Below, in pieces: positions 23,474-33,147 of a stretch of 64,000 nucleotides of DNA. Both the position numbers and the translations under genes were made by a program. The stretch is from Parahaliea maris (GTDB lineage: Bacteria > Pseudomonadota > Gammaproteobacteria > Pseudomonadales > Halieaceae): positions 854,053-918,052 of the forward strand of contig NZ_VRZA01000002.1 of assembly GCF_008064665.1 (NCBI RefSeq), read 5' to 3'. The first letter of the stretch is position 1. Each line of letters starts with the position of its first letter. The notes beneath the pieces are model-generated. The model worked only from the letters and a program-made list of their open reading frames with translations. It had not been told where the DNA came from and ran no database searches.

Positions 23474-25963
23474 TTAGTTGTCGCGGCTACACTCGTCCAG
23501 GTCATAGGCGTAACACCGCTCGTCGACTACCACGCCTTCGGCGAACAGTCTGTCGACCTCCATCGGTTCAATGCCCAGTTCAAGCAGCACCTCGCGAGAT
23601 TGTTCGCCCACAATCAATGGTGAACTTTGTACGCCTGCGGGGGTTTCGGAGAGGCTATAGGGAATTCCCACATGGCCGACCTCGCCCAACACCCGGTGCG
23701 GAAGTTTAACCAGCCAGCTGCGATCAAGCAGGAAGGCGGCATCCGCATGCTTCCAGATCTCCCGGCTGAACTCGGGATTGGAAATCTCGCAGGGTACGCC
23801 GGCGGCGTCGAGGACGGCAAACCAGTCTTCTGCTGGTTTCGTGGCGAGTTGGCAGCCGATCCATTCCATCAGCGCGGCATTGTCAGCTTCGCGGGCTTCG
23901 GGGTCTGCGTAGCGGGCGTAGTCTCCGCCTGGCAGCGCACGGAACAGGCTCTGCCAGTGGCCTTCATTGACCAAGGCGAGACACAGGTAGCCGGATTGCG
24001 TTGGATACAGACGATATCCTGCGCTGTTGTAGCCGAGTCCGTCTGGGGTCAGTCGCGGTCTGGGGAATCCGGTGCCGTTGTCGCGGGCGATAACCTGGGA
24101 GGCGTTCAGCAACTGCGCATTGACGATGGACGTATCGACGAACTGGCCTTCACCGGTTTTCTCCCTTTCTAGCAGGGCCTGAATGATGGCAATCGCGGCC
24201 AGGTAACCATTGCCGGTGTCGCCGAGGCTGGTCAGGCTCCAGTAGGGGCGCCCACCGTCGGCGCAACCGCCATCTTCCCACTGTACGCCGGCCAGGGCGG
24301 ATCCGGTCTGGTCATTTCCGGGGAGGTGCTCGCGAGAGCCTCGTTCAAAGCCCCGGGTATGGCAGTAGATCAGGCGTGGATTGATCTCTTTCAGCGCCTC
24401 GTAGTCCAGGCCGCGGCCTTCCACTGCCTTGTAGCGCATATTGTGGATCACGACGTCAGCGGTCTCCGCCAGCTGCTGGACTATCCTGATGCCTTCGGGT
24501 TTGCGTATATCGACAGCCAGGCTGCGCTTGCCGCGATTGGCTGACATGGCGATTACGTTCGAATGCCAATACCAGTCGTATGTGGCGTTGATTTTGATCA
24601 CATCGGCGCCCAGGTCGGACAGAATCTGGGCACCGAACGGGCCGGCGATGGCGAGGCCCAGGTCAAGCACTCGTACTCCCTCAAGCGGCCGCGATAGTGT
24701 GGAGGTCTGTGTCGGGGCGGTTGTCTGCCACGAAGTAGATCTTGCCGCTTCCGCGCGGACGGCGGCGTTGTCCGCCCCGAACTCAGAAATACCGCTGCGT
24801 GGTTCGCTGAGGTTCTTTTCCAGTCGGTAAAGAGTTCCAGCCTGCCGCGTCGTCCCAAGTTTCGGGTCTTCAATCGTGACGACACAACCGTCTTCGATAA
24901 AAGAGGAGTCGCTGAGCGCTTCCTCGGGAGAGCGTACCTTCTGCATACACTGGCCCGCCACGGCGGCTGCATCACTCCACTCGTCTGCTGTGAAACGATG
25001 AATCGCAGATTTTAGCATGGGATAGTAGTGGTCGAGCACCAGCATATCGTCCACAGCCGGCATGATGCGATCCGGATCCTGGCGGGCGGAAGTGTCGGGG
25101 CTGGGGTTGAGGCTTGACCCTTCGGTGGCGCCGAGTACAAAGCTGGGATTGGGCACCCAGTGAATCAGCCAGCGACCATCGGCGCATTCGAAGTTGCCTT
25201 TCGGGGAACGGGAGTCGTTGACCCATGTAGAGTAGTGAGGGGCCTCGGGATGCTTCGCGTAACTGAATGCCATGGTGCCGGCCGTCAGTGCGCCCTGTAG
25301 CAAGCTGGTTTCAACCCACTGTCCCCGCCCGGTTTTGGCTCGCACCAGCAGCGCGGCGCTGACGGCGGTCATGGCGGCATACGCTGCTCCCAGGCTGGGC
25401 CAGAAAGTCGCGGGGAACAGAGGACCGTCGCGATCTTCCGGGCGCGGCCCCACTACGCCGTCGGGAGCGAATTCAAAATCGGCAAACGGCGGCTCGCCAT
25501 TGGAGAAATGAAAGACCCCGCCGTTGCGACCGCGCTGCTCGAAGTGCAGGCCGGTACGGGCCGCCACCAGAGCATCGTAGGCAGGACGCAGGGATAGGGG
25601 GTTATCTCTCCCGTAACCGGTAATAGAGCAGTAGACCAGGCGGGGATTGACCGTCGACAGTGTGGCGTAGTCGATTCCGAGTTCCGCGGTGGTGCCCGGG
25701 CTGAAACTTTCAACGAGGACATCGGCCGTTTTCACCAGATCGAGAAATGCCTTGCGCTCATTGCTGTCCTTAAGGTCATAGGTAGCATTGCGTTTGCCGC
25801 GCTGCCATGCGCGGTAACCCAACTGACCTGAAAATGGGTCGCCTGATGGAGGTTCGATCTTGATGACATCGGCTCCCTGGTCGGAGAACACCATGGTGGC
25901 GATGGGGCCTGAAATGCCCCAGGATAGGTCCAGGACCCGAATGTGCTGTAGAACACCTGACAT
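23474..25963 (-). CDS. Double-domain CaiB/BaiF CoA transferase (copy 2)
   Basis: An 829-residue class III CoA transferase with two fused CaiB/BaiF domains. It is paralogous to the gene at 17991 along its whole length: MSGVL-x-x-x-RVLDLSWG start, ...GYRAWQRGKR..., and GNDQT...WEDGGC...GGRP in the second half. The two copies have diverged clearly but keep the same architecture. It is the last gene of the reverse-strand unit small protein / acyl-CoA synthetase / CoA transferase, 47 bp behind the synthetase. Confidence 0.9.
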   Translation of the reverse strand: MSGVLQHIRVLDLSWGISGPIATMVFSDQGADVIKIEPPSGDPFSGQLGYRAWQRGKRNATYDLKDSNERKAFLDLVKTADVLVESFSPGTTAELGIDYATLSTVNPRLVYCSITGYGRDNPLSLRPAYDALVAARTGLHFEQRGRNGGVFHFSNGEPPFADFEFAPDGVVGPRPEDRDGPLFPATFWPSLGAAYAAMTAVSAALLVRAKTGRGQWVETSLLQGALTAGTMAFSYAKHPEAPHYSTWVNDSRSPKGNFECADGRWLIHWVPNPSFVLGATEGSSLNPSPDTSARQDPDRIMPAVDDMLVLDHYYPMLKSAIHRFTADEWSDAAAVAGQCMQKVRSPEEALSDSSFIEDGCVVTIEDPKLGTTRQAGTLYRLEKNLSEPRSGISEFGADNAAVRAEAARSTSWQTTAPTQTSTLSRPLEGVRVLDLGLAIAGPFGAQILSDLGADVIKINATYDWYWHSNVIAMSANRGKRSLAVDIRKPEGIRIVQQLAETADVVIHNMRYKAVEGRGLDYEALKEINPRLIYCHTRGFERGSREHLPGNDQTGSALAGVQWEDGGCADGGRPYWSLTSLGDTGNGYLAAIAIIQALLEREKTGEGQFVDTSIVNAQLLNASQVIARDNGTGFPRPRLTPDGLGYNSAGYRLYPTQSGYLCLALVNEGHWQSLFRALPGGDYARYADPEAREADNAALMEWIGCQLATKPAEDWFAVLDAAGVPCEISNPEFSREIWKHADAAFLLDRSWLVKLPHRVLGEVGHVGIPYSLSETPAGVQSSPLIVGEQSREVLLELGIEPMEVDRLFAEGVVVDERCYAYDLDECSRDN

Positions 25964-26010
25964 AGAAATTCACCTTTGTTATTACTAGGGTCCGTCTTGG
26001 CCCATTGGAA

Positions 26011-27468
26011 CTACTTCCGGAACGCCTCGCGCACGACGCGTCGCAGCAGCTTCCCGGTTTCGTTGTAGGGCAGCTCCTCATGGAAAAGAATTTGCTTTGG
26101 AACCCGAGACGAACGAAGCCGTTGCTGCACATACATCTGCAACTGATCGACACTTACTTTCAGCCACGGTTTGATCACGACCACGGCAGCTACTTCTTCG
26201 CCCCAGTCCTCGCTTTGCATGCCGACAACGCAGGCATCAGATACGGCTGGGTGCTTCAGCAGCACGTCCTCAACTTCGCCGGGGGAAATATTCTCGCCGC
26301 CGCGCACGATCACGTCGTCCGCCCGGCCGGAGAGAAAAAGGTAACCGCCATTGTCGACATAGCCCGCGTCGCGTGTCGGGAACCAGCCGTCGCCGGAGAT
26401 GACGGTCTTTTCCTCATACTCGCCGGACACCTGGTCACCCTTGACATAAACCTCGCCGGCCTCTCCTGTTAGAAGCGGATTGCCTTCCAGATCGCGAATC
26501 TGGAGCTCGATGCCGGGAAGTGGACGTCCCACGGATGTGAGGCGCCTCCTGACCTCGGCATCGTCACTGAGCAGTGCAGAACGGTGATCCTCCGGATCCA
26601 GCAGGCAAATGGTGGAACTGGTTTCAGTTAGCCCGTAGGCGTTGGTGAAATCGGTTGCAGGGAACAGGGTCATGGCACGGCGAATGACCGCTTCCGGCAT
26701 CTTTCCTCCGCCATAGGCCATGGATGCAAGACGTGCCGGCACGTCAAACTCCGGGTGCTCCTCCAGATGATCGACAATCCGTACCAGCATAGTCGGTACG
26801 ACGAAAGCATTGGTAATGGACTCCGAATGCGCCAGATACAGCCACTGTTCAGGATCGAAGTTGGGTAGAAGCACAATCCGCCGGCCAGCGTAAATGCTGC
26901 TCAAAAAGGCAGAGATTCCTGCGATGTGATAAGGCGGGACAGCGACCAGCTGGGCCTGCTCCTCGCCCGCACCGGCAAACTCCACCGAGCCGAGGATGTA
27001 GGAGAGGAGATGGGCGTGACGTAACAAGGCGGCCTTGGGTTTGCCAGTGGTGCCGCTGGTAAACAGCTTAACGGCAACCGCATCGGGATTAATCGGTATT
27101 TCAGAAGGCGATGGAGGAACTTCCCCATCTAGGCATGCACGAACAAAGGCGTCCCGGTTCTCTGTCTCGATGAAATACGCGGGTTCGATTCGGTCGCGCA
27201 GTTCGGACAGCTCATGAGCCGACAGGCGATAGTTCAGCGGCACATAGGTCAGGCCGGCAGCGGCGGCGCCAAACAGCGCGATCGGTATCGCAGGGCTACT
27301 GATATCTTGCAGGGCAACTGCCTGGCACTGACTGTTGCCAAACAGGCGGGCTGCCACCAGCGAAGCCCGATGCAACTGGGCATAACTATAGCTCACTCCC
27401 TCAAAGGTCAGAGCTGTACGCTGTGGGAAGGCCTGGCACGCCATATCCAGAATGGTGAACAGATTCAT
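26011..27468 (-). CDS. Acyl-CoA synthetase (AMP-forming, ANL superfamily)
   Basis: A 485-residue ligase activating a carboxylic acid with ATP and CoA. The phosphate-binding loop FTSGTTGKPK is at 136-145. YGLTETSS, the SGRADDVIVRGGENISPGEVE hinge region and the catalytic lysine segment YNETGKLLRR at the C-terminus are all present. The substrate is unknown; length and style fit medium/long-chain, cyclic or steroid-derived acids. It is 12 bp after the small companion gene and is cotranscribed with CoA transferase copy 2. Confidence 0.9.
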   Translation of the reverse strand: MNLFTILDMACQAFPQRTALTFEGVSYSYAQLHRASLVAARLFGNSQCQAVALQDISSPAIPIALFGAAAAGLTYVPLNYRLSAHELSELRDRIEPAYFIETENRDAFVRACLDGEVPPSPSEIPINPDAVAVKLFTSGTTGKPKAALLRHAHLLSYILGSVEFAGAGEEQAQLVAVPPYHIAGISAFLSSIYAGRRIVLLPNFDPEQWLYLAHSESITNAFVVPTMLVRIVDHLEEHPEFDVPARLASMAYGGGKMPEAVIRRAMTLFPATDFTNAYGLTETSSTICLLDPEDHRSALLSDDAEVRRRLTSVGRPLPGIELQIRDLEGNPLLTGEAGEVYVKGDQVSGEYEEKTVISGDGWFPTRDAGYVDNGGYLFLSGRADDVIVRGGENISPGEVEDVLLKHPAVSDACVVGMQSEDWGEEVAAVVVIKPWLKVSVDQLQMYVQQRLRSSRVPKQILFHEELPYNETGKLLRRVVREAFRK

Positions 27469-27480
27469 GGCAATTGTTAC

Positions 27481-27783
27481 CTAATCGGATGAGGGCAGGG
27501 CTTGCGCCTGTTTGATCCCAAGGACGCTGTTGCCCACCATCAGGCTGCCTCGACCTGGCTTTGTGCAGAGAAGTTCAATACTGCCGTCCTCATTGACGTA
27601 GCGCTTGCCGATCAGGGTGCCCCCGTCCATGTCCGTTGCAGACTCATGTCTCGCTTCGGGAGTGCTGGTAGCCATCCCCGAGCCGCCACAGCAAAGATCA
27701 AACTCGCCTGTGCCCCTGATTACCATGACTTCTGTTTCACATGCGACACTGAAAAGTTTCGCTCCGGGTTTTATATTGATCAT
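27481..27783 (-). CDS. Small conserved companion of acyl-CoA synthetase genes
   Basis: A 100-residue protein starting MINIKPGAKLFS. It has Cys-Cys-Gly-Gly (residues about 32-35) and a TLIGKRY...LLCTKPGRGSL pattern, ending ALPSSD. I recall similar small proteins beside acyl-CoA synthetase genes in actinobacteria and sphingomonads. Their role is unknown. The ATG at 27783 is chosen because the longer frame upstream is not conserved in style. It is the first gene of its transcript, divergent from the AraC regulator. Confidence 0.72.
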   Translation of the reverse strand: MINIKPGAKLFSVACETEVMVIRGTGEFDLCCGGSGMATSTPEARHESATDMDGGTLIGKRYVNEDGSIELLCTKPGRGSLMVGNSVLGIKQAQALPSSD

Positions 27784-28016
27784 TCGGATGTTTCCCGCAG
27801 TTGCTGAAATGCCAGAGTGCAATCTAATCCCGGAGACAGGCCATCTCCATGCCAAATTCTTACAGAAGCAGCGCAGGATGTTACAAATGAACACACTGAT
27901 TTACGCCGATTGATGCCGAATCGATTGTCGCGTGGTAGGCTCTGCTCTTGCCGTAGCCCATTCATGTACCGATAAATCTATAAGTTAGGGTTCACAGCCC
28001 TCTAAGGGCCCGCAGG

Positions 28017-29159
28017 ATGACGAAGATTCCCGAACTGCCAGCGCAACACAGTTCTCTACTTGCACGCTATGGCCAGGCCATGGTGCTGCAGGCGCTGGCT
28101 GCTGGCTTCGACATGGAGATTATCGTCAAGGCGCTTTCCATACCGCCGAGGCTTCTGGAAAGTCTTGACGAAATACCGATTTCGAACCAGATGCTCGATG
28201 ATTTTATGCGCCAGGTTGAGCGCGAAGGTCACCGGGAGTACCAGGTCGATCTGAGTCCTTCAGCGGAGATTTCACCGGAGCTTTTTGGACGGTTGCAGCG
28301 CAACATCAAGTGGTTGCTGCGAGACGAGTTTCTTGGCCTGACCCAAACTCCCTGTAAAGCCGGTGTTTTTCTTGTCATGATCGAACTCGTGATGTCTACA
28401 AGTACGCTGGCCTCCGCCCTGCAGAAGGGTTTCAGGTTCTACCGTGCGCTGACTGACGAGGTCTGGTTCAGCCTGTCGAGTGATGCAAACTACGCTGAGC
28501 TTACAGTTCACCTCGCCAGTCCGGCTGGTGGCGCAATGACTTTCTGGAGTGAATGGTGGTTGCTGACATGGCACCGCATGAGTTGCTGGCTGATTGGCGA
28601 CAGTATTCCAATTCTCAGTGCCAGGTTTCCCCACGAGCCGGGCGCGCCAATGCAAGAGTATGCGCGGATATTCAGCAACGACTGTCAGTTCGGCCGTGCA
28701 ACAGCGACCATCCGCTTTCATAGACATTTTCTCGACAAGCGATTGGTGCGGACCGAGGAGGAACTCACCGAACTGGTCGCTGATCGCAATCTCAACATCC
28801 AGTTCATACCCGGCCTGGATAACCCGTTGGCGCTTCGTATCGAGGTCCAGCTGGAGCATCAGTTCAAGCTGGTTCGCGAGTTTCTGACAATGGAGCAGGT
28901 TGCCGAGTCCTATCACATGAGCAGCCAGACTCTGCGCAGACGACTGGACGACGAGGGCAGCAGCTTCCGATTGATCAAGGAGCGTATCCGTCGCCGTGCA
29001 GTAATGCAGTGGCTGAATGATCCGGAAATCCCGATCAGCGAGATTGCGCACATGACGGGTTTTGCGGAAAGCAATGGCCTCTCCAGAGCCGTGAAGTCGT
29101 GGACAGGGTTGAGCCCGACTGAATATCGCGAAAAGCTGTCCGCTGCATCTGGCGATTAG
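28017..29159 (+). CDS. AraC family transcriptional regulator
   Basis: A 380-residue regulator. The N-terminal ligand-binding domain (about 1-260) is of the arabinose-binding-like type found in OruR/ArgR-like catabolic activators. The C-terminal double helix-turn-helix has MEQVAESYHMSSQTLRRRLD and PISEIAHMTGFAESNGLSRA, ending WTGLSPTEYREKL. It lies between the divergent synthetase unit and the Rieske/TonB-receptor unit, so it is the likely local activator of both. Confidence 0.88.
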   Translation: MTKIPELPAQHSSLLARYGQAMVLQALAAGFDMEIIVKALSIPPRLLESLDEIPISNQMLDDFMRQVEREGHREYQVDLSPSAEISPELFGRLQRNIKWLLRDEFLGLTQTPCKAGVFLVMIELVMSTSTLASALQKGFRFYRALTDEVWFSLSSDANYAELTVHLASPAGGAMTFWSEWWLLTWHRMSCWLIGDSIPILSARFPHEPGAPMQEYARIFSNDCQFGRATATIRFHRHFLDKRLVRTEEELTELVADRNLNIQFIPGLDNPLALRIEVQLEHQFKLVREFLTMEQVAESYHMSSQTLRRRLDDEGSSFRLIKERIRRRAVMQWLNDPEIPISEIAHMTGFAESNGLSRAVKSWTGLSPTEYREKLSAASGD

Positions 29160-29626
29160 CACCTTTCTTTTCTTCAAGTCAGGCTCGCGACGCGCAAGCT
29201 GTCAGTTCTGCCAGCCAAGCTGAGCTGTTCTGCACAGCAATCTGTAACAATCGGAAATGTTCCTAACTTAGTCACCGGCCGATACTGTCCTCGGAGTTTG
29301 CTATTCGAGGCACGGTGAATTGTCTAATAAAGAGATAAAAAGTGTCGAGCGACTTGACCTGACCTTGCCGGCAGGTTTCCAGGACGGTTGTCAGTCAGGT
29401 TGGCGTTACACACGACTGTGTCAGCTGCCCTCCAGCTCAATATTTCACGAGAACTGGCTGTGCTTCAGCAGCTTGGGGACAACGGGTCAATCTCATCCCG
29501 GCTGCATCTATGGCCGCTCTGTAACCCATGGTCTGCCCAGTGCATTGCAGGTCTCCGTCAGCAATGGATGCGCAGGAGTGGCTCCAGACTGGCGATTACA
29601 TTTATCCAATAATTAAGTGAGTGATT
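29160..29626. other. Leader region upstream of the Rieske oxygenase gene
   Basis: 467 bases without a convincing gene. An inverted repeat ACCTGAC (29357-29363) / GTCAGGT (29394-29400) surrounds a GCCGGC palindrome and may form an RNA structure in a long 5' leader. Short frames here overlap each other and have no recognisable domain. Confidence 0.4.
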
Positions 29627-30619
29627 ATGACAGATTTATCAATAAGCAGAATTCAGGTCGGCAAAGAACTGGAGCGGTGTCCTTTCCCGATACCGGTGGG
29701 TTGGTATGTCGTCGAACTTTCAGAGAACCTGGCCTCCGGCGAGGTTAAGACCATCGAGGCATTTGATCAGGATTGGGTAATGTTCCGTGGCGAGGACGGA
29801 TCCGTGGGGGTGACCGATCCCTACTGTCCGCATCTCGGCGCACATCTCGGGGAAGGCGGAGTTGTTGTTGGTAACAATATCCGTTGTCCCTTCCACCACT
29901 GGGAGTACGACAGCGAGGGTTGGTGCAAGGAGATTCCCTACGCGAAATCCCTGCCTCCGCTGGCGAAAAAGTGCGCCGTGCTGCACGCGCTTCCGGTGCA
30001 GGAGCGTTATGGCCTGATCTGGGCCTGGTACCATCCAGAGCGCCTTGAGCCACAGTGGCAAATTCCGGACGTGCCGGAACTGGAATCGGAAGGCTTCGTT
30101 CCAGTTCGCCACGGCGCATGGCCTATCGGTACCTGTATTCAGGAAATTGCCGAGAACGGCGTGGATTTTGCGCACCTGAAGTTCCTGCATGGCGCGCCCG
30201 AAATTCCAGCCGGCAAAGCGCGTACCGAAGATCATGTGTTCCACTTCGACATCGGTGATGGTCACATTATCGGTGAGAACCACGGCCCGGGTATCAGCGT
30301 GGTGCGTCACACCGTGGAAGGCGTGACTGTGCTGATGTTCTCTACCTCTCTGGCAGTTAATCGTGAGAACACGTTGGCGCGCATGCACTTTACCTTCCAG
30401 GACTATCCAGAGGGATCGAAGGAAAGGCAAATGGCCGAGCACGTTTATCAGCACTCCATTGGCGAGGCTGACGGCGAGGACTCAGCCGGATTTGAGGCGG
30501 TCGACATGATCATCTGGAACAACAAGAAGTACCGGCCGCAGCCGCTGCTGTGTGACGGCGACGGTCCGATTTTCAAGTTCCGGAAATGGTTCTCCCAGTT
30601 CTATGCGGAGGATCACTAA
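29627..30619 (+). CDS. Rieske non-heme iron oxygenase (KshA/DAF36-like)
   Basis: A 330-residue oxygenase component. The Rieske 2Fe-2S site is C67-x-H69 and C87-x2-H90. The mononuclear iron site is Asp180 (region ENGVDFAHLKFLH), His183 and His188. The spacing and the GWYVVELSENL start resemble steroid and sterol oxygenases (KshA, DAF36/Neverland) more than benzoate-type enzymes. No reductase gene is adjacent. The ATG at 29627 is preferred, with GTG two codons earlier. It heads the forward-strand catabolic unit with the TonB receptor and MFS carrier. Confidence 0.87.
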   Translation: MTDLSISRIQVGKELERCPFPIPVGWYVVELSENLASGEVKTIEAFDQDWVMFRGEDGSVGVTDPYCPHLGAHLGEGGVVVGNNIRCPFHHWEYDSEGWCKEIPYAKSLPPLAKKCAVLHALPVQERYGLIWAWYHPERLEPQWQIPDVPELESEGFVPVRHGAWPIGTCIQEIAENGVDFAHLKFLHGAPEIPAGKARTEDHVFHFDIGDGHIIGENHGPGISVVRHTVEGVTVLMFSTSLAVNRENTLARMHFTFQDYPEGSKERQMAEHVYQHSIGEADGEDSAGFEAVDMIIWNNKKYRPQPLLCDGDGPIFKFRKWFSQFYAEDH

Positions 30620-30732
30620 AGTATCAAAGTACCCGCCCAGCAAGTCCAATGATAATAGCCAGGCTGTTGTCGGCGCGAACAATGTTCACGTTGGCAGCAG
30701 TACGGCACCACATTTCAATATGAGCGTACGTG

Positions 30733-33012
30733 ATGAAAAAGATCTACATAATTACCGCCGCCGCGGTCGCTTGCCAGCCCTCGTCAGTCCTGTTCGCCCA
30801 GGAATCAAACTTTGCCCTGGAAGAAGTCATTGTAACGGCCCAGAAGCGTGAACAGACACTGCGGGATGTGCCTTCCTCCGTGTCGGCCATATCAAAGAAT
30901 TACCTGCAGGATTCGGTTTCCAAGTCCTTCAACGATCTCGGCAACCTGGTTTCCGGGATTGAAATATCCGGTGCCAGCGACGGTTTTACCCCGGCCATAC
31001 GAATCCGTGGCATCGGTACCAATGCCAACTCGGGTGTCCCCCCATCGGTTGGTATTTTTCTCGATGAAATACCCCTTGCTGATATTGGCATTGCCTTCAC
31101 CAATATTAACGAAGTCGAACGCGTGGAAGTGCTCAAAGGCCCACAGTCCACCCTGTTTGGTCGAAGCGTCTCTTCCGGCGCCATTGTGATCAATACCGTA
31201 AAGCCTGAGCACGGTGCCAACGACGGATATATCGAGACAAACGTTGGCAACAATGGCCTAATGCAGTTCTATGCCGGTGGCAACCTTTCTCTGGGCGATG
31301 CGGTAGCAATCCGCGGCAGCGGTTATTCTACCGAAGGCGACGGCCAGGTGTATAACGTAATGTCCGGGGATACTGGCGAGCAGACCGATAATCACGGCGG
31401 TAGAATCCAGGTTTCGATCAACCTGACCGACAACTTCAATGCCAACCTTTCCTACGAGAAGCACAAGCTGTTCGCCCAGGGTACAGCGGCGACGGTAACG
31501 GAGTATGGCGATGGTTCAGAGATACTGGCGCTGTCCACCGGGGCTGAACTGCGACCGTTCGACAAGTTTTCCAGGAAAAAGCAGGACTACCTCGAGAATC
31601 ATCGCGACAGCGATACCGAAATTGCTTCGGCGCGGCTGGAGTGGGTTCTGGATGATACCTGGAGCCTGACGTCACTGACCGCTTACCAGGACTGGGCCCG
31701 GGTGGTTGATTCGTCAGAGTCTGAACCGAATATCGCCTTCGATTCCATTCTCGGTCCGCAGCCCTACCAGTTCGGCGTCACAACACTGGCAGCGGAATCA
31801 CTTTCTGAGGAGTTCAGGGTTCTCTACGATGGCGATTGGTTAACCTCGGTCAATGGTATTTTCTATTCGGACTCCAGAAACGTGAACATGGCGCAACTGG
31901 CGCGACCGATCACGGTAGCGGTTCCCTCCCTTGGCTATATCGCGCTTGTCTCTGGGCCGGATATCGATACTCAGGAGTTTGGCATATTCAGCCACAATAC
32001 TATCTCGTTGAGCGACAGGACCCAGTTGACTGTTGGTTTGCGATACTCGGATATCGAGCGTGAGGGTGCGGCGAGTACCACGATTGGTGGCGGCCAGTTC
32101 CTGCCGCTTCAGAATCCCGCCATCGTGCCGGTCGCTACTGCCAAGCCGGTGGAGCAAACGGCGAGTTGGGACGCACTTTCCGGTGGCCTCAGCCTGAGCT
32201 ATGACCTGACTGAAGCGTTTACGATCTATGGCAACTATGGTCGCGGTTTCAAGGCTGGTAACTTCAGTAACCAACAGGTGATTGGTAGTACCGCCAACCC
32301 TGTGGACCCCTTCGATGAAGAGTTCGCCGATTCACTTGAGATCGGTTTCAAAAGTGTCCTGTTGAACAATTCGCTGAGTTGGAATGGGGCAGTATTTGTA
32401 CAGGAGTACACCGACTACCAGGTGGGGATCGTCGATCCCATCACAGCGATATCGGTGGTTTCTAACGCGGGCGAGGTCAGGGTCGAGGGTGTGGAGACTG
32501 ATTTCCGCTGGCGGGTACTTGAACAGTTCGTCGTCGATGGCTCTGTTTCCTACATTGATTCCCGTTTTGAAAGCTACGAAAACGCGCCTTGCACCCGTCC
32601 CCAGTATGCTGCGATTGCCTGCACCGGCCCCTCCGGCACCCAGGATCTTTCCGGCACCCGGGTCAACAACACCTCACCCTGGACAGCCAACCTGAACATG
32701 ACCTGGCAGGATAGCTTCGCCAATGGCATGGGTTGGCATCTGCGGGGTGAAGCCATCTTCCGCGACGACCGAATCTATGCCTCTGACCTGGATCCGGATA
32801 CAAAGGCGCCGAGCTATTACGCGTTCAATGCCAGTTTCGGTCTGACCAGTCCAAGTCAGGCAGTGGAAGGCATTCTATGGGTGAAAAACTTGACTGACGA
32901 AGACTACCTGGTCGATATCAGAAGTAACTCCGATGGCATCACCCGGGCTGGTTTGCGGGTCAGTCCCGGTTTGGAGCGGACCTACGGGATTGATCTGCGT
33001 TACAACTTCTAA
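30733..33012 (+). CDS. TonB-dependent receptor
   Basis: Outer-membrane receptor of 759 residues. A signal peptide ending SVLFA-QE is followed by a TonB-box-like ALEEVIVTAQKREQTLRDVP and a plug domain (GPQSTLFGRS). The barrel ends with the aromatic ...YGIDLRYNF. Receptors of this iron-complex-unlike, catabolism-associated group import bulky hydrophobic substrates; genomic context argues for the island's substrate rather than a siderophore. The start is ATG at 30733, just after GTG at 30730. Confidence 0.9.
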   Translation: MKKIYIITAAAVACQPSSVLFAQESNFALEEVIVTAQKREQTLRDVPSSVSAISKNYLQDSVSKSFNDLGNLVSGIEISGASDGFTPAIRIRGIGTNANSGVPPSVGIFLDEIPLADIGIAFTNINEVERVEVLKGPQSTLFGRSVSSGAIVINTVKPEHGANDGYIETNVGNNGLMQFYAGGNLSLGDAVAIRGSGYSTEGDGQVYNVMSGDTGEQTDNHGGRIQVSINLTDNFNANLSYEKHKLFAQGTAATVTEYGDGSEILALSTGAELRPFDKFSRKKQDYLENHRDSDTEIASARLEWVLDDTWSLTSLTAYQDWARVVDSSESEPNIAFDSILGPQPYQFGVTTLAAESLSEEFRVLYDGDWLTSVNGIFYSDSRNVNMAQLARPITVAVPSLGYIALVSGPDIDTQEFGIFSHNTISLSDRTQLTVGLRYSDIEREGAASTTIGGGQFLPLQNPAIVPVATAKPVEQTASWDALSGGLSLSYDLTEAFTIYGNYGRGFKAGNFSNQQVIGSTANPVDPFDEEFADSLEIGFKSVLLNNSLSWNGAVFVQEYTDYQVGIVDPITAISVVSNAGEVRVEGVETDFRWRVLEQFVVDGSVSYIDSRFESYENAPCTRPQYAAIACTGPSGTQDLSGTRVNNTSPWTANLNMTWQDSFANGMGWHLRGEAIFRDDRIYASDLDPDTKAPSYYAFNASFGLTSPSQAVEGILWVKNLTDEDYLVDIRSNSDGITRAGLRVSPGLERTYGIDLRYNF

Positions 33013-33052
33013 GCGTCAATCCAGGCCGGAGGCGGTCTGCGACTGAGAATCA

Positions 33053-33070
33053 GAGGGCATGGACGCCCTC
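33053..33070. terminator. Hairpin between TonB receptor and MFS genes
   Basis: GAGGGC-atggac-GCCCTC, a 6-bp GC-rich stem 40 bp after the receptor stop. There is no U-tract, so it may be an attenuating or mRNA-stabilising hairpin within the transcript. Confidence 0.35.
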
Positions 33071-33147
33071 GCCACTTTCGGTACGCTTTCGCTTTCAAGC
33101 CGGCCAGCAGGATTCACTTCAGCCATTGGAAACGGGATATAGCGATT

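Noticed and set aside
29320..29616. A 98-codon frame upstream of the Rieske gene
   Set aside because: It starts with TTG without a ribosome-binding site, overlaps another frame, and has no recognisable features.
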